A DNA stretch of 64,000 bases from Clostridium rectalis (GCF_900626095.1 NZ_UYZZ01000006.1:1-64000), one strand, 5' to 3'. Shown: positions 26,805 to 37,659, counted from the first letter of the stretch. The notes: generated by a model from the sequence alone, not told the origin. A program made the numbers and translations.

Positions 26805-27326
26805 ATGGCAGAGAGAACTAGATGGTATGTTGTTCATACGTATTCTGGTTATGAAAATAAGGTGAAGGCAAATCTTGAAAAGACTATAGAAAATAGAAAC
26901 CTTCATGACTGGATATGTGATGTTCAGGTTCCCATGGAAGAACAGGTTGAAGTAAAAGATGGGAAAAAGAAAGTAACACTTAAAAAAATATTTCCAGGTT
27001 ATGTTCTTGTAAAGATGGTTATGACTGACGACTCATGGTATGTAGTAAGAAATACTAGGGGAGTTACTGGATTTGTTGGTCCAGGATCAAAACCAGTTCC
27101 ATTAACTGATGAGGAAGTTATGTCTATGGGTATAGTTGATAAACCAATAGATATGGATATTGAAATAGGTGAAAGTGTAAAAGTTGTTTCAGGTCCATTA
27201 GAAAATTTCCCAGCGGTTATACAAGAGATTAACGTTGAAAGACAAAAGATTAAAGTGCTAGTTAACATGTTTGGCAGGGAAACACCTGTTGAACTTGATT
27301 TTAATCAGATAGAAAAGCTAGACTAA
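26805..27326 (+). CDS. nusG: Transcription termination/antitermination factor NusG
   Basis: A 173-residue RNA polymerase-associated factor controlling pausing and coupling to the ribosome. The NGN domain begins [16 protein letters not shown] (residues 6-21) and includes FPGYVLVKM. The C-terminal KOW domain contains [19 protein letters not shown]. Length is typical. ATG 26805 is fixed by an in-frame TAG immediately upstream, yet it lacks a close Shine-Dalgarno. rplK follows after an L1-type hairpin. Confidence 0.96.
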   Translation: MAERTRWYVVHTYSGYENKVKANLEKTIENRNLHDWICDVQVPMEEQVEVKDGKKKVTLKKIFPGYVLVKMVMTDDSWYVVRNTRGVTGFVGPGSKPVPLTDEEVMSMGIVDKPIDMDIEIGESVKVVSGPLENFPAVIQEINVERQKIKVLVNMFGRETPVELDFNQIEKLD

Positions 27327-27352
27327 GCAAAAGACAAAAAAGTCTTAAATAA

Positions 27353-27380
27353 GTGGGAGGATTCTAATCCGTATTACCAC
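27353..27380 (+). promoter_or_regulatory. L1-type leader hairpin before rplK
   Basis: GTGG (27353-27356), GA, GGAT, loop TCTA, ATCC (27367-27370), GTATTA, CCAC (27377-27380): two short stems separated by an asymmetric internal loop, placed just before the rplK Shine-Dalgarno. The same architecture recurs before rplA, which supports a binding site for ribosomal protein L1 as translational repressor of rplK-rplA. Confidence 0.7.
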
Positions 27381-27399
27381 ATTATAGGAGGTGTAATTT

Positions 27400-27825
27400 A
27401 TGGCTAAAAAAGTTACAGGAATGATAAAACTTCAACTTCCTGCAGGAAAAGCAACTCCAGCACCACCAGTAGGACCTGCATTAGGTCAGCATGGTGTAAA
27501 TATTATGGCATTCTGTAAAGAATTTAATGCTAAGACTGCTAATCAGGCTGGATTAATAATACCAGTTGTAATTACAGTTTATCAGGACAGATCTTTCAGT
27601 TTTATACTAAAGACTCCACCAGCAGCAGTTCTTATAAAGAAGGCAGCTGGAATAGAAAGTGGTTCTGGTGTTCCAAACAAAACAAAAGTTGCTAAATTAA
27701 CTAAAGATCAGTTGAAGCAAATAGCTGAAACTAAGATGCCAGACTTAAATGCTGCATCAATTGAAGCTGCTATGAGAATGGTGGCTGGTACAGCAAGAAG
27801 CATGGGCGTAACTGTAGAAGAATAG
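27400..27825 (+). CDS. rplK: 50S ribosomal protein L11
   Basis: A 141-residue protein of the GTPase-associated centre that binds 23S rRNA helices 43-44 and the L10-L12 stalk. The N-terminal domain includes the Pro-rich [19 protein letters not shown] linked to thiostrepton contact, and the C-terminal rRNA-binding domain ends at [11 protein letters not shown]. Standard length. AGGAGGTG precedes the ATG. It forms an operon with rplA, each preceded by a matching hairpin. Confidence 0.98.
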   Translation: MAKKVTGMIKLQLPAGKATPAPPVGPALGQHGVNIMAFCKEFNAKTANQAGLIIPVVITVYQDRSFSFILKTPPAAVLIKKAAGIESGSGVPNKTKVAKLTKDQLKQIAETKMPDLNAASIEAAMRMVAGTARSMGVTVEE

Positions 27826-27841
27826 TTACATGTTTAAAATG

Positions 27842-27868
27842 GTGGGAGGTAAAAACCGCTAAAACCAC
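27842..27868 (+). promoter_or_regulatory. L1-type leader hairpin before rplA
   Basis: GTGG (27842-27845), GA, GGT, loop AAAA, ACC, GCTAAAA, CCAC (27865-27868). It has the same outer GTGG/CCAC stem, GA side and G-initiated long side of the internal loop as the rplK leader. It lies immediately before the rplA Shine-Dalgarno AAAGGAGG. Confidence 0.65.
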
Positions 27869-27882
27869 AAAGGAGGAACAGT

Positions 27883-28572
27883 ATGGGAAAGAATTATATT
27901 GAAAGTTCAAAATTAGTTGATAAGAACGCTTTATATACACCATCAGAAACAATGGATCTTGTTGTAAAGACTTCTAAAGCTAAATTTGATGAAACTATAG
28001 AATTAGCTGTTAGACTTGGAGTAGATCCAAGACATGCAGATCAGCAGGTAAGAGGAGCAATTGTACTTCCTCATGGAACTGGTAAAACAGTTAAAGTTTT
28101 AGTATTCGCAAAAGGCGAAAAGGCTAAAGAGGCAGAAGAAGCAGGAGCAGATTACGTTGGTGCTGAAGAATACATGGAAAAAATTCAAAAAGAAAATTGG
28201 TTTGATTTTGATGTAGTTGTTGCTACCCCTGATATGATGGGATTAGTAGGTAGACTAGGTAGAGTGTTAGGACCTAAGGGTTTGATGCCAAATCCAAAAT
28301 CAGGCACTGTTACATTTGATGTAGCTAAAGCTTTATCAGATATTAAAGCTGGTAAAGTTGAATACAGAGTTGATAAAACTTCTATAATCCATGTTCCAAT
28401 GGGTAAAAAATCATTTGGCTGTGAAAAATTAGCTGATAACTTTCACACTTTAATGGAAGCGATAGTAAAGGCTAAACCAGCAGCTGCTAAAGGACAGTAT
28501 ATTAAGTCAGTATCTGTTTCAAGCACAATGGGACCTGGAATAAAAGTTAACCCAACAAAAGTATTAGAATAG
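27883..28572 (+). CDS. rplA: 50S ribosomal protein L1
   Basis: A 229-residue protein of the mobile L1 stalk that helps release E-site tRNA and is a known translational repressor of its own operon. It has the two-domain L1 fold with the signature segment containing [22 protein letters not shown] (about 123-144). Normal length. It lies directly downstream of rplK. The rplJ promoter begins right after its stop, so rplJ-rplL can be expressed separately. Confidence 0.98.
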   Translation: MGKNYIESSKLVDKNALYTPSETMDLVVKTSKAKFDETIELAVRLGVDPRHADQQVRGAIVLPHGTGKTVKVLVFAKGEKAKEAEEAGADYVGAEEYMEKIQKENWFDFDVVVATPDMMGLVGRLGRVLGPKGLMPNPKSGTVTFDVAKALSDIKAGKVEYRVDKTSIIHVPMGKKSFGCEKLADNFHTLMEAIVKAKPAAAKGQYIKSVSVSSTMGPGIKVNPTKVLE

Positions 28573-28574
28573 TA

Positions 28575-28603
28575 TTGACATAATTAAAAAAGTTTGATAT
28601 TAT
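28575..28603 (+). promoter_or_regulatory. Promoter of rplJ-rplL
   Basis: TTGACA (28575-28580), 17-bp spacer, TATTAT (28598-28603), starting 2 nt after the rplA stop. Confidence 0.82.
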
Positions 28604-28609
28604 TTTAAA

Positions 28610-28740
28610 GGTTGAATAAGTAAATATACCGTAGACAGTAGGTGCGTAAGCGTAACGGGCAACCAACCTACCGAGGGTTCCAATATATAACGAGATATAT
28701 TTGGTTTCTCCACGTCTACGGAGAAACCTTTAATTATATA
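28610..28740 (+). promoter_or_regulatory. L10 ribosomal leader with attenuator
   Basis: The position and conserved blocks fit the known L10 leader, which binds the L10-(L12)n complex. CCGTAGAC (28629-28636) pairs with GTCTACGG (28714-28721), closing the leader. GGTTTCTCC (28703-28711) also pairs with GGAGAAACC (28720-28728), followed by TTTAATT, a terminator-like hairpin. Bases 28720-28721 are used by both, and the loop of the terminator is the 3' strand of the closing stem. The two folds therefore exclude one another. Confidence 0.88.
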
Positions 28741-28769
28741 CAGTAAAACTGTGAGGAGGTGGACACACA

Positions 28770-29270
28770 GTGAATAACAATAGACAGATAAAAGAAGCAA
28801 AAGTAGCTGAAATAAAAGAAAAAATGGAAAAAGCTCAAGGTATTATATTAGCTCAGTATCAGGGATTAACAGTTGAAGAGGATACTGAATTAAGAACAAA
28901 ACTTAGAGAAGCAGGAGTAGAATATAAGGTATATAAAAATACTTTAAGTATTCTAGCAGCTAAAGAATTAGGATATGTTGGATTAGAAGAATTCTTAACA
29001 GGACCTATTTCAATAGCTTTTGGATACGATGATCCAACTGCACCAGCTAGAGTTCTTAATGATTTTGCAAAAAATCATAAGAAACTAGAATTAAAAGGTG
29101 GAATAGTTCAAGGTGAATTATTTGATGCAGAAAAGACAAAGCAGCTTGCTGCAATACCACCAAAAGATGTACTTATTGCAAAATTACTTGGAAGCTTCAA
29201 AGCTCCATTGTCAAATCTTGCATACTTATTGAATGCTATAAAAGAAAAGAAAGAATCAGAAGAAGTTTAA
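28770..29270 (+). CDS. rplJ: 50S ribosomal protein L10
   Basis: A 166-residue base of the L7/L12 stalk. The N-terminal domain binds 23S rRNA and L11 ([14 protein letters not shown]), and the C-terminal helix (about 135-160, [21 protein letters not shown]) holds the L12 dimers. The start is GTG with GAGGAGGTGG upstream. It is regulated by the leader just before it, through binding of its own product with L12. Confidence 0.98.
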   Translation: MNNNRQIKEAKVAEIKEKMEKAQGIILAQYQGLTVEEDTELRTKLREAGVEYKVYKNTLSILAAKELGYVGLEEFLTGPISIAFGYDDPTAPARVLNDFAKNHKKLELKGGIVQGELFDAEKTKQLAAIPPKDVLIAKLLGSFKAPLSNLAYLLNAIKEKKESEEV

Positions 29271-29306
29271 TATTATTAGGAAGAAAAAATTTGGAGGTGC
29301 TTAATA

Positions 29307-29672
29307 ATGACTAGAGAAGATATAATTCAAGCTATAAAAGAAATGAGCGTTTTAGAATTAAATGAATTAGTAGAAGCATGTGAAGAAGAATTTGGTGTAA
29401 GTGCAGCAGCACCAGTTGCTGCAGCAGGAGCAGCAGGAGCAGCAGGAGCTGTAGAAGAAAAGAGTGAATTTGATGTGGTACTAGCAAGTGCTGGATCAGA
29501 GAAGATAAAAGTTATAAAGGCTGTTAGAGAAATCACTGGATTAGGACTTAAAGAAGCTAAAGGAATAGTTGATGGAGCTCCTAAGACATTAAAAGAAGGA
29601 GTTGCTAAAGAAGAAGCTGAAGCTATGAAAGCTAAATTAGCAGAAGTTGGAGCAACTGTAGAATTAAAATAG
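29307..29672 (+). CDS. rplL: 50S ribosomal protein L7/L12
   Basis: A 121-residue acidic stalk protein that recruits translation GTPases. It has an N-terminal dimerisation domain (1-32), an Ala/Gly-rich flexible hinge (about 33-50, several AAGAAGAAGA-like repeats) and a C-terminal factor-binding domain with [31 protein letters not shown] precedes the start. It ends the rplJL operon at a strong terminator. Confidence 0.98.
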   Translation: MTREDIIQAIKEMSVLELNELVEACEEEFGVSAAAPVAAAGAAGAAGAVEEKSEFDVVLASAGSEKIKVIKAVREITGLGLKEAKGIVDGAPKTLKEGVAKEEAEAMKAKLAEVGATVELK

Positions 29673-29687
29673 TTTTAATGACATAAG

Positions 29688-29717
29688 AAGAGGTACTTTT
29701 TTAAGTGCCTCTTTTTT
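29688..29717 (+). terminator. Terminator after rplL
   Basis: AAGAGGTACTT (29688-29698) pairs with AAGTGCCTCTT (one GU), then T6. It separates rplJL from rpoBC, which has its own promoter. Confidence 0.9.
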
Positions 29718-29747
29718 AAATAAAAGCTATTATGTACATAATCATTA

Positions 29748-29776
29748 TTGACAAGAGTAAGTTGTTATGGTAATAT
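29748..29776 (+). promoter_or_regulatory. Promoter of rpoB-rpoC
   Basis: TTGACA (29748-29753), 17-bp spacer, TAATAT (29771-29776). Transcription should start near 29783. Confidence 0.78.
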
Positions 29777-29781
29777 AGTAA

Positions 29782-29877
29782 ATTGCATTGATTATATAAA
29801 CATAATATAGTATAATAAATTTTATTTCATAAAGGTGAATTTATTATACAAAAGTGGATATACTAATATGATGCAAT
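29782..29877 (+). promoter_or_regulatory. Structured 5' leader of rpoB
   Basis: Nested inverted repeats: ATTGCAT (29782-29788) with ATGCAAT (29871-29877), extended by two GU pairs, encloses TATAATAAATT (29811-29821) with AATTTATTATA (29838-29848), an 11-bp perfect stem. The outer stem falls at the expected 5' end of the transcript. There is no T run, so it is not a terminator. Function is unknown. Confidence 0.5.
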
Positions 29878-29943
29878 ATGTTAATCCAGAGACACCAGGG
29901 AGTGTTTTTGGTTATTTTTAGTTTATGCAAGGGGTGAAAGTTA

Positions 29944-32900
29944 ATGGTACATCCTGTCCAGGTTGGTAAAAGAACTAGAATGAGCTTTTCTAAACTTAAA
30001 GAAGTCGGTGATATGCCTAATTTAATTGAAGTACAATTAGATTCTTATCAGTGGTTTTTAAAGGAAGGTTTGCAGGAAGTTTTCGATGATATTAATCCAA
30101 TACAAGATTATACTGGTAACTTAAATCTAGAATTTATAGGTTATAAGTTAGACATGGATAATATCAAATATTTAGTTGAAGAGTGCAAGGAAAGAGATTC
30201 AACTTATGCAGCACCTTTAAAGGTAAGCGTTAGACTTATAAATAAGGAAACAGGAGAAGTTAAAGAACAGGAAGTGTTCATGGGAGATTTTCCGCTTATG
30301 ACAGAGCAGGGAACTTTCATTATAAATGGAGCTGAAAGAGTAATTGTAAGCCAGCTTGTTAGATCTCCAGGTGTATATTATAATATGGCCTTAGATAAAA
30401 CAGGTAAACAATTATTTTCATCCACTGTTATACCTAACAGAGGAGCTTGGCTTGAGTATGAAACGGATTCAAATGATATTATATATGTAAGAATAGACAA
30501 GACTAGAAAATTGCCTATTTCTATTCTTATAAGAGCATTAGGATATGGTACAGACGCAGAAATATTAGATTTATTTAGTGAAGATGAAAGATTGAAGGCA
30601 ACAATTGAAAAAGATAATACAAAAACAAAAGAAGAAGCTTTACTAGAAATATATAAAAGATTAAGACCAGGTGAACCACCTACTGTTGATAGTGCTATTG
30701 CACTTATTGAATCTTTATTTTTTGATGCAAAGAGATATGATCTTTCTAGAGTTGGAAGATATAAGTTCAATAAAAAATTGGCACTAAATTTAAGAATAGC
30801 AAATCAAATTGCACATGAGGACGTAATAAACCCAGAAACTGGGGAAATATTAGTTGAAAAGGGCGAAAAAATAGAGAGAGAAAAGGCTATTGAGATACAG
30901 AACTCTGGAATTAATGCAGTTGATATAGAGGTAGAAGATAAAGTAGTCAGAGTAATAGGCAACCATTTTGTAGATATACATAAATTTTTAGATTTTAATA
31001 TAGAGGAATTAAATATTAAAGAGCTTGTTCATTACCCAGTGTTAAGAGAAATTCTTGATAACTATAGTGATGAAGATAGTATTAAAGATCAAATAAAAAA
31101 GAATATTCATAGGTTAATACCTAAACATATTATTAGAGATGATATCTATGCAACAATAAGTTATGAATTAGGGTTACCATATGCAATAGGGTATATTGAT
31201 GACATAGATCATTTAGGAAATAGAAGATTAAGATCTGTAGGAGAACTTCTACAGAACCAGTTTAGAATTGGTCTTTCAAGAATGGAAAGAGTAGTAAAAG
31301 AAAGAATGACTATTCAAGATCAGGATTCTATTACTCCTCAGGCTTTAATAAATATAAGGCCAGTTGCGGCTTCTATAAAAGAATTCTTTGGAAGTTCACA
31401 GCTTTCACAGTTCATGGATCAGACAAATCCGTTATCAGAATTAACACATAAGAGAAGATTATCCGCGTTAGGACCAGGTGGACTTTCAAGAGAAAGAGCT
31501 GGATTTGAAGTTAGAGACGTTCATTATTCTCATTATGGAAGAATGTGTCCTATAGAAACACCTGAAGGACCCAATATAGGGCTTATAAATTCGCTTGCTA
31601 CTTATGCAAGAGTTAATGAATATGGTTTTATAGAGGCACCTTATAGAAAGATTGACAAAAAAGAAGGAAGGGTTACTAGTAATATTATATATATGACTGC
31701 TGATGAAGAGGATCAGTATTTAGTAGCTCAGGCTAATGAACCACTTGATGAGAATGGTTATTTTGTGGACGATAAAATAATAGTAAGGGATAAGGAAGAT
31801 GTATTAGTAGTTCCAAAGTCAGAAGTTGATTTTATGGATGTATCTCCAAGACAGATAGTTTCTGTAGCTACTGCCATGATACCATTCCTTGAAAATGATG
31901 ATGCCAGCCGTGCTCTTATGGGATCAAACATGCAACGTCAAGCGGTGCCATTATTAAAAGCTCAGGCACCAATTGTAGGAACTGGTATAGAGTTTAAAGC
32001 GGCTGTAGATTCAGGGGTTCTCCCTAAGGCGAAGAATCCAGGAACAGTAGTATATGTAAGCGCCAATGAGGTTAAGGTAAAAAGAGATTCTGATGGAGGC
32101 TTGGATACATACAGACTTCTTAAATTTAAAAGATCCAACCAAGGTACATGTATAAATCAAAGACCTATTGTTAGTAAGGGTGATAAAGTTGATAAGGGCA
32201 CAGTTCTTGCAGATGGACCTTCAACTGATTTAGGAGAAATAGCTTTAGGTAAAAATATAAGAATAGGATTTATAACTTGGGAAGGATATAACTATGAGGA
32301 TGCTATGCTTATATCAGAAGAACTTGTAAGAGAAGATGTATTTACATCCATCCACATAGAAGAGTATGAAGCTGAAGCAAGAGATACTAAGCTTGGCCCA
32401 GAAGAAATAACAAGAGATATACCAAATGTTGGTGAAGATGCTCTTAAAGATATAGATGAAAGAGGAATAATTAGAATAGGTGCAGAGGTAAGATCAGGAG
32501 ATATACTAGTTGGTAAAGTAACACCAAAGGGAGAAACTGAACTTACTGCTGAAGAAAGATTATTAAGAGCTATTTTCGGGGAAAAGGCCAGAGAAGTTAG
32601 AGATACATCACTAAGGGTTCCTCATGGAGAAGCAGGAATAATTGTTGATGTTAAAATATTTACAAGAGAAAACGGTGATGAACTTCCACCAGGAGTTAAC
32701 AAGCTAGTAAGATGTTATATAGCTCAGAAGAGAAAAATATCCGTTGGAGATAAAATGGCAGGTAGACATGGTAATAAAGGTGTTATTTCTAGAGTGTTAC
32801 CAGAAGAGGATATGCCATTCTTACCAGATGGAAGACCTCTTCAAATATGTTTAAATCCACTAGGAGTTCCTTCACGTATGAATATAGGTCAGGTGTTAGA

Positions 32901-33666
32901 AGTTCACTTAGGATTAGCTGCGTCTAAATTAGGTTGGCATATAGCTACCCCTGTATTTGATGGTGCAACTGAACCAGAAATAGTTGAATGTTTAAAACAG
33001 GCAGGATATTCTGAAGATGGTAAAACTGTACTATATGATGGAAGAACAGGTCAACCTTTTGATAATAGAGTAACTGTAGGATATATGTATATATTAAAGC
33101 TTGCTCACTTAGTTGATGATAAGATTCATGCAAGATCTACAGGACCATATTCATTAGTAACTCAACAGCCATTAGGCGGTAAGGCACAATTTGGTGGTCA
33201 GAGATTCGGAGAAATGGAAGTTTGGGCACTAGAAGCTTATGGTGCGGCTCATACATTACAAGAAATACTTACAGTAAAATCTGACGATGTAGTTGGTAGA
33301 GTTAAAACTTATGAAGCTATAGTAAAAGGAGAAAACATACCAGAACCTGGAGTTCCAGAGTCGTTTAAGGTATTAATTAAAGAATTACAGGCGCTTTGTT
33401 TAGACGTAAAAGTTTTAAATGATGACAATCAAGAGATAAGACTTAAAGAGTCTGTTGAGGATGAATTAGAGGATTTAGATGTTAATATAGAAGGAACAGA
33501 AGATTACGTTCCACCTACTTCATCTGATAGCGCTGATAGTTCTGATAGCTATGTTGATGAGGAAGACAAAGAAGAAAATGTAGATGAAGAACTAGATTAT
33601 GATGATTTGCCATTAGATGAATTTAAAAGTGAATTAGAACTTGATGATTTTAATGACGAACACTAA
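29944..33666 (+). CDS. rpoB: RNA polymerase beta subunit
   Basis: A 1240-residue catalytic-core subunit. The rifampicin-binding region begins at [20 protein letters not shown] (about 481-500) and continues to [17 protein letters not shown] with wild-type-looking residues. The switch region [15 protein letters not shown] and the C-terminal [24 protein letters not shown] are intact. The last 75 residues form a long acidic Asp/Glu/Ser-rich tail of low complexity. AAGGGGTGA precedes the ATG. rpoC follows after 20 nt. Confidence 0.99.
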   Translation: MVHPVQVGKRTRMSFSKLKEVGDMPNLIEVQLDSYQWFLKEGLQEVFDDINPIQDYTGNLNLEFIGYKLDMDNIKYLVEECKERDSTYAAPLKVSVRLINKETGEVKEQEVFMGDFPLMTEQGTFIINGAERVIVSQLVRSPGVYYNMALDKTGKQLFSSTVIPNRGAWLEYETDSNDIIYVRIDKTRKLPISILIRALGYGTDAEILDLFSEDERLKATIEKDNTKTKEEALLEIYKRLRPGEPPTVDSAIALIESLFFDAKRYDLSRVGRYKFNKKLALNLRIANQIAHEDVINPETGEILVEKGEKIEREKAIEIQNSGINAVDIEVEDKVVRVIGNHFVDIHKFLDFNIEELNIKELVHYPVLREILDNYSDEDSIKDQIKKNIHRLIPKHIIRDDIYATISYELGLPYAIGYIDDIDHLGNRRLRSVGELLQNQFRIGLSRMERVVKERMTIQDQDSITPQALINIRPVAASIKEFFGSSQLSQFMDQTNPLSELTHKRRLSALGPGGLSRERAGFEVRDVHYSHYGRMCPIETPEGPNIGLINSLATYARVNEYGFIEAPYRKIDKKEGRVTSNIIYMTADEEDQYLVAQANEPLDENGYFVDDKIIVRDKEDVLVVPKSEVDFMDVSPRQIVSVATAMIPFLENDDASRALMGSNMQRQAVPLLKAQAPIVGTGIEFKAAVDSGVLPKAKNPGTVVYVSANEVKVKRDSDGGLDTYRLLKFKRSNQGTCINQRPIVSKGDKVDKGTVLADGPSTDLGEIALGKNIRIGFITWEGYNYEDAMLISEELVREDVFTSIHIEEYEAEARDTKLGPEEITRDIPNVGEDALKDIDERGIIRIGAEVRSGDILVGKVTPKGETELTAEERLLRAIFGEKAREVRDTSLRVPHGEAGIIVDVKIFTRENGDELPPGVNKLVRCYIAQKRKISVGDKMAGRHGNKGVISRVLPEEDMPFLPDGRPLQICLNPLGVPSRMNIGQVLEVHLGLAASKLGWHIATPVFDGATEPEIVECLKQAGYSEDGKTVLYDGRTGQPFDNRVTVGYMYILKLAHLVDDKIHARSTGPYSLVTQQPLGGKAQFGGQRFGEMEVWALEAYGAAHTLQEILTVKSDDVVGRVKTYEAIVKGENIPEPGVPESFKVLIKELQALCLDVKVLNDDNQEIRLKESVEDELEDLDVNIEGTEDYVPPTSSDSADSSDSYVDEEDKEENVDEELDYDDLPLDEFKSELELDDFNDEH

Positions 33667-33686
33667 TTTGAAGGGAGGATGTACCC

Positions 33687-36600
33687 TTGTTTGAGTTAAA
33701 TAATTTTGATGCTTTACAAATAGGTTTAGCTTCACCTGAGCAGATTAGAGAGTGGTCAAGAGGAGAAGTTAAAAAGCCTGAAACTATAAATTACAGAACG
33801 TTAAAACCAGAAAGAGATGGATTATTCTGTGAAAGAATATTTGGACCAACAAAGGATTGGGAATGTCATTGTGGAAAATATAAGAGAGTAAGATATAAGG
33901 GAATAGTTTGTGATAGGTGTGGAGTAGAAGTCACTAAATCAAAGGTAAGACGTGAGAGAATGGGGCATATTGAACTTGCAGCCCCTGTATCTCATATATG
34001 GTATTTTAAAGGAATACCATCCCGTATGGGGCTTATACTAGATATGTCTCCTAGATCTTTAGAAAAAGTATTATATTTTGCTTCATATATAGTACTTGAT
34101 CCTAAAGAAACTCCTTTATTAAAAAAACAGTTATTAAACGAAAAAGAATATAGAGAAGCTGTTGATAAATATGGTGAAGAGAGTTTCTCCGCTGGTATGG
34201 GTGCTGAATCAATAAAAGAACTTTTAAGGGGAATCGATTTAGAACAATTATCCAAAGAGTTAAAAGAAGGATTAAAGACCAGTACCGGTCAGAAGAAGGT
34301 AAGAATAATAAGAAGACTTGAGGTTGTAGAATCATTTAGAAAGTCAGGAAACAGACCTGACTGGATGATTATAGATGTAATCCCAGTAATCCCACCAGAT
34401 TTAAGACCTATGGTTCAACTAGATGGTGGAAGATTTGCAACATCTGACTTAAATGATTTATACAGAAGAGTTATAAATAGAAATAATAGATTAAAAAAAT
34501 TATTAGACTTAGGTGCACCAGACATTATAGTTAGAAATGAAAAGAGAATGCTTCAGGAAGCTGTAGACGCACTTATTGATAATGGTAGAAGAGGAAGACC
34601 CGTAACAGGACCAGGAAATAGACCTTTAAAATCGTTATCAGATATGTTAAAAGGTAAGCAAGGAAGATTTAGACAAAACTTACTTGGAAAGCGTGTAGAC
34701 TACTCTGGACGTTCAGTTATAGTTGTTGGTCCTGAACTTAAAATGTATCAATGTGGTTTACCTAAGGAAATGGCACTAGAGTTATTTAAACCATTTGTAA
34801 TGAAGAAATTAGTAGAAGGTGGTTTAGCACATAACATTAAAAGTGCGAAGAGAATGGTTGAAAGAGTTCAGCCACAAGTATGGGATGTATTAGAGGAAGT
34901 AATTTCAGATCATCCTGTATTATTAAACCGTGCTCCTACTCTACATAGATTAGGAATTCAGGCTTTCCAACCTGTATTAGTGGAAGGAAGGGCCATAAAG
35001 CTTCATCCATTAGCTTGTACTGCGTATAATGCAGACTTTGATGGTGACCAGATGGCAGTCCACGTTCCATTATCAGTTGAAGCCCAAGCGGAAGCAAGAT
35101 TTTTAATGCTTGCAGCACATAATATATTAAAACCTTCAGATGGTAAACCAGTAGTAGTACCGACTCAGGATATGGTATTGGGTTCATACTATTTAACAAT
35201 AGACAAAAATGGTGTAGAAGGAGAAGGAAGAGTCTTTTCATCACCAGATGAGGCTATAATGGCTTATCAAATAGGCGATATAAACATTCATGCTAAAATA
35301 AAGGTTAAATTAGAAAAGGAAAAAGATGGCGAGATAATATTTGGAATAATAGAAACTACTCCTGGTAAATTAATGTTTAATGAGTCCATTCCTCAGGATT
35401 TAGGATTTGTTGATAGAAGTAGACCAGAGAATGAGTTCAAGTTAGAAGTAGATTTTCTTGTAAATAAATCATCTTTAGGAAAAATAATTAATAAATGCTA
35501 TATGAAGCATGGCCCAACAAAAACTTCAATTATGTTAGATAAAATAAAGGCAAAGGGATATCATTATTCGAGTATAGGAGCTATAACAGTTTCAACTTCG
35601 GATATGGTAGTACCAGAAGCTAAACAAACATTATTAGCAGAAGCTGATGAGGCTGTTAATAAGATTGAAAAGATGTATAGAAGAGGCTTTATATCAGAAG
35701 ATGAGAGATATGAAAGAGTAATAGAAAAATGGACTAAAACTACAGATGATATTGCAGATGCTTTAATGGATAACTTGGATAATTTTAATCCAATATTTAT
35801 GATGGCTGATTCTGGAGCCAGAGGTTCTAAAAGTCAGATTAAACAGTTAGCTGGTATGAGAGGACTTATGGCAAATCCATCAGGTAGAATTATAGAAATG
35901 CCTATAAGAGCATCCTTCAGAGAGGGGCTTGATGTTTTAGAATACTTTATTTCTACACATGGAGCTAGAAAAGGTAATGCAGATACAGCCTTGAAAACAG
36001 CTGACTCAGGGTATTTAACAAGAAGACTTGTTGATGTAAGCCAGGATGTTATAGTAAGAGAAGAAGATTGTGGAACTACTGAAGGATTTGAAGTATCCGA
36101 AATAAGAGAAGGTAATGAAATAATAGAAAGCTTAGCAGAAAGACTTAGCGGAAGATATCCAGCTGAAGATATAATAAGTCCTTTAACTGGTGAATTATTA
36201 GTTGCTAAGAATGAATATATAGATCCAAAATTAGCTGAAACTATTGAAGAGTCTGGGATAAAGAAGATTAAAATAAGGTCAGTGTTTACATGCAGATCTA
36301 AACATGGTGTATGCTCAAAGTGTTATGGAATGAACATGGCTACAGCTGAAAAAATCAATATAGGAGAATCTGTAGGAATTGTAGCAGCTCAGAGTATAGG
36401 AGAGCCTGGAACACAGCTTACAATGAGAACATTCCATACAGGTGGTGTTGCTGGATCAGATATAACTCAAGGTCTTCCAAGAGTTGAGGAATTGTTTGAG
36501 GCAAGAAAACCTAAAGGATTAGCTATAGTTTCTGAAATATCAGGTACAACTAGATTAGAAGAAACTAAAAAGAAGAGAATTGTTAATGTTACAAGTGATT

Positions 36601-37244
36601 CAGGAGAAGAAGTAAGTTATGATATACCATTTGGTTCAAGACTTAAAGTTTCAAATGGAGATGTAATAGAAGCTGGAGATGAAATAACAGAAGGGTCAAT
36701 TAACCCTCACGACATAATAAGAATAAAAGGTGTTAAAGGAGTTAAAAACTATCTTTTATCTGAAGTTCAAAAAGTTTATAGGTTGCAGGGTGTTGATATA
36801 AATGATAAACATCTAGAGGTAGTAATCAGACAGATGACAAGAAAAGTTAAGATAGAGGATTCTGGAGATACTGAACTATTACCAGGTACTATGATAGATA
36901 TTTTCGACTTTGAAGAAGAAAATAATAGAGTAGAAGCTTTAGGTGGAGAAACAGCTAAAGGAAGAATAGCCTTACTTGGTATTACAAAAGCAGCATTGGC
37001 TACAGAATCATTTTTATCTGCAGCATCATTCCAGGAAACAACTAGAGTGTTAACTGATGCGGCAATTAAAGGAAAAGTTGATCCATTATTAGGATTAAAA
37101 GAAAATGTTATAATTGGTAAATTAATTCCCGCAGGTACTGGAATGACAAGATATAGGTCTATAAAAATTAATACAGAAGATGAAGTTAAAATAGATAATG
37201 TTGACAGTGAGGGCACAGAATTAGCAAATGAAGTTCATGCTTAA
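33687..37244 (+). CDS. rpoC: RNA polymerase beta' subunit
   Basis: A 1185-residue catalytic subunit. The active-site motif [12 protein letters not shown] is at residues 448-459, with D450, D452 and D454 holding the catalytic magnesium. The N-terminal zinc cluster is in [19 protein letters not shown], and a second Cys set ([13 protein letters not shown]) lies near the C-terminal third. The trigger loop [16 protein letters not shown] is conserved. The start is TTG 33687 with AGGGAGGAT at 33672-33680. Length is the usual short Firmicute form. Confidence 0.99.
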   Translation: MFELNNFDALQIGLASPEQIREWSRGEVKKPETINYRTLKPERDGLFCERIFGPTKDWECHCGKYKRVRYKGIVCDRCGVEVTKSKVRRERMGHIELAAPVSHIWYFKGIPSRMGLILDMSPRSLEKVLYFASYIVLDPKETPLLKKQLLNEKEYREAVDKYGEESFSAGMGAESIKELLRGIDLEQLSKELKEGLKTSTGQKKVRIIRRLEVVESFRKSGNRPDWMIIDVIPVIPPDLRPMVQLDGGRFATSDLNDLYRRVINRNNRLKKLLDLGAPDIIVRNEKRMLQEAVDALIDNGRRGRPVTGPGNRPLKSLSDMLKGKQGRFRQNLLGKRVDYSGRSVIVVGPELKMYQCGLPKEMALELFKPFVMKKLVEGGLAHNIKSAKRMVERVQPQVWDVLEEVISDHPVLLNRAPTLHRLGIQAFQPVLVEGRAIKLHPLACTAYNADFDGDQMAVHVPLSVEAQAEARFLMLAAHNILKPSDGKPVVVPTQDMVLGSYYLTIDKNGVEGEGRVFSSPDEAIMAYQIGDINIHAKIKVKLEKEKDGEIIFGIIETTPGKLMFNESIPQDLGFVDRSRPENEFKLEVDFLVNKSSLGKIINKCYMKHGPTKTSIMLDKIKAKGYHYSSIGAITVSTSDMVVPEAKQTLLAEADEAVNKIEKMYRRGFISEDERYERVIEKWTKTTDDIADALMDNLDNFNPIFMMADSGARGSKSQIKQLAGMRGLMANPSGRIIEMPIRASFREGLDVLEYFISTHGARKGNADTALKTADSGYLTRRLVDVSQDVIVREEDCGTTEGFEVSEIREGNEIIESLAERLSGRYPAEDIISPLTGELLVAKNEYIDPKLAETIEESGIKKIKIRSVFTCRSKHGVCSKCYGMNMATAEKINIGESVGIVAAQSIGEPGTQLTMRTFHTGGVAGSDITQGLPRVEELFEARKPKGLAIVSEISGTTRLEETKKKRIVNVTSDSGEEVSYDIPFGSRLKVSNGDVIEAGDEITEGSINPHDIIRIKGVKGVKNYLLSEVQKVYRLQGVDINDKHLEVVIRQMTRKVKIEDSGDTELLPGTMIDIFDFEEENNRVEALGGETAKGRIALLGITKAALATESFLSAASFQETTRVLTDAAIKGKVDPLLGLKENVIIGKLIPAGTGMTRYRSIKINTEDEVKIDNVDSEGTELANEVHA

Positions 37245-37255
37245 TTTTAAATTTA

Positions 37256-37284
37256 TTGACAGGATAGATTTAAGGTGATAAAAT
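37256..37284 (+). promoter_or_regulatory. Promoter of the str operon
   Basis: TTGACA (37256-37261), 17-bp spacer, TAAAAT (37279-37284), 11 nt after the rpoC stop. No terminator for rpoC is visible, so read-through also contributes. Confidence 0.8.
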
Positions 37285-37305
37285 ACTTCTGTGTGTTTGT
37301 ACAAT

Positions 37306-37332
37306 GAGACAAAGCGCACTATGCTTTGTCTC
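37306..37332 (+). promoter_or_regulatory. Perfect hairpin in the str operon leader
   Basis: GAGACAAAGC (37306-37315) pairs perfectly with GCTTTGTCTC (37323-37332) around a 7-nt loop GCACTAT. No T run follows. It lies in the 5' untranslated region between the expected start near 37291 and the L7Ae-like gene, so an RNA stability or regulatory role is more likely than termination. Confidence 0.55.
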
Positions 37333-37363
37333 AGAAACATCATATTATAGGGGGGGATCAAGG

Positions 37364-37606
37364 ATGATCGACAGACTTGTAGGGAAAAAAGTTGTCGGTT
37401 TCAAACAGTCTTTTAAAGCTATTAAAAGTGGTAAGGCTAAGACTGTGTATGTAGCCAAAGATTCTGATGACAAAATACATAAGCAGGTGGAAGAAGCTGC
37501 CCAAGAGAACTCCTTTGATATAGTATACATAGGTACCATGAAGGAGTTAGGAAAGCTTTGTGGCATCGATGTTGGAGCAGCGATAGCTGTTTTGATAAAT
37601 GAATAA
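37364..37606 (+). CDS. L7Ae/L30e-family ribosomal protein (YbxF type)
   Basis: An 80-residue K-turn RNA-binding protein of the L7Ae superfamily; the Bacillus homologue YbxF sits at the same place before rpsL. The fold core is visible in GFKQSFKAIKSGKAKTVYVAKDSD and the C-terminal GIDVGAAIAVLI segment that contacts kinked RNA. ATG 37364 with GGGGGGGATCAAGG upstream is preferred over an in-frame start at 37304, which lies inside the leader hairpin region. First gene of the str operon. Confidence 0.92.
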   Translation: MIDRLVGKKVVGFKQSFKAIKSGKAKTVYVAKDSDDKIHKQVEEAAQENSFDIVYIGTMKELGKLCGIDVGAAIAVLINE

Positions 37607-37659
37607 GCTTACAACTAAATTTATTTTATAGATTTTAAATTCATTGAGGAGGTGTAAGT

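Noticed and set aside
29400-29455. GCAGCAGGAGCAGC-type repeats as a tandem DNA repeat element
   Set aside because: They encode the Ala/Gly-rich hinge of L7/L12, a normal feature of that protein.
36776-37216. 146-codon minus-strand frame in the rpoC 3' end
   Set aside because: Lies wholly within conserved rpoC coding sequence; no independent support.
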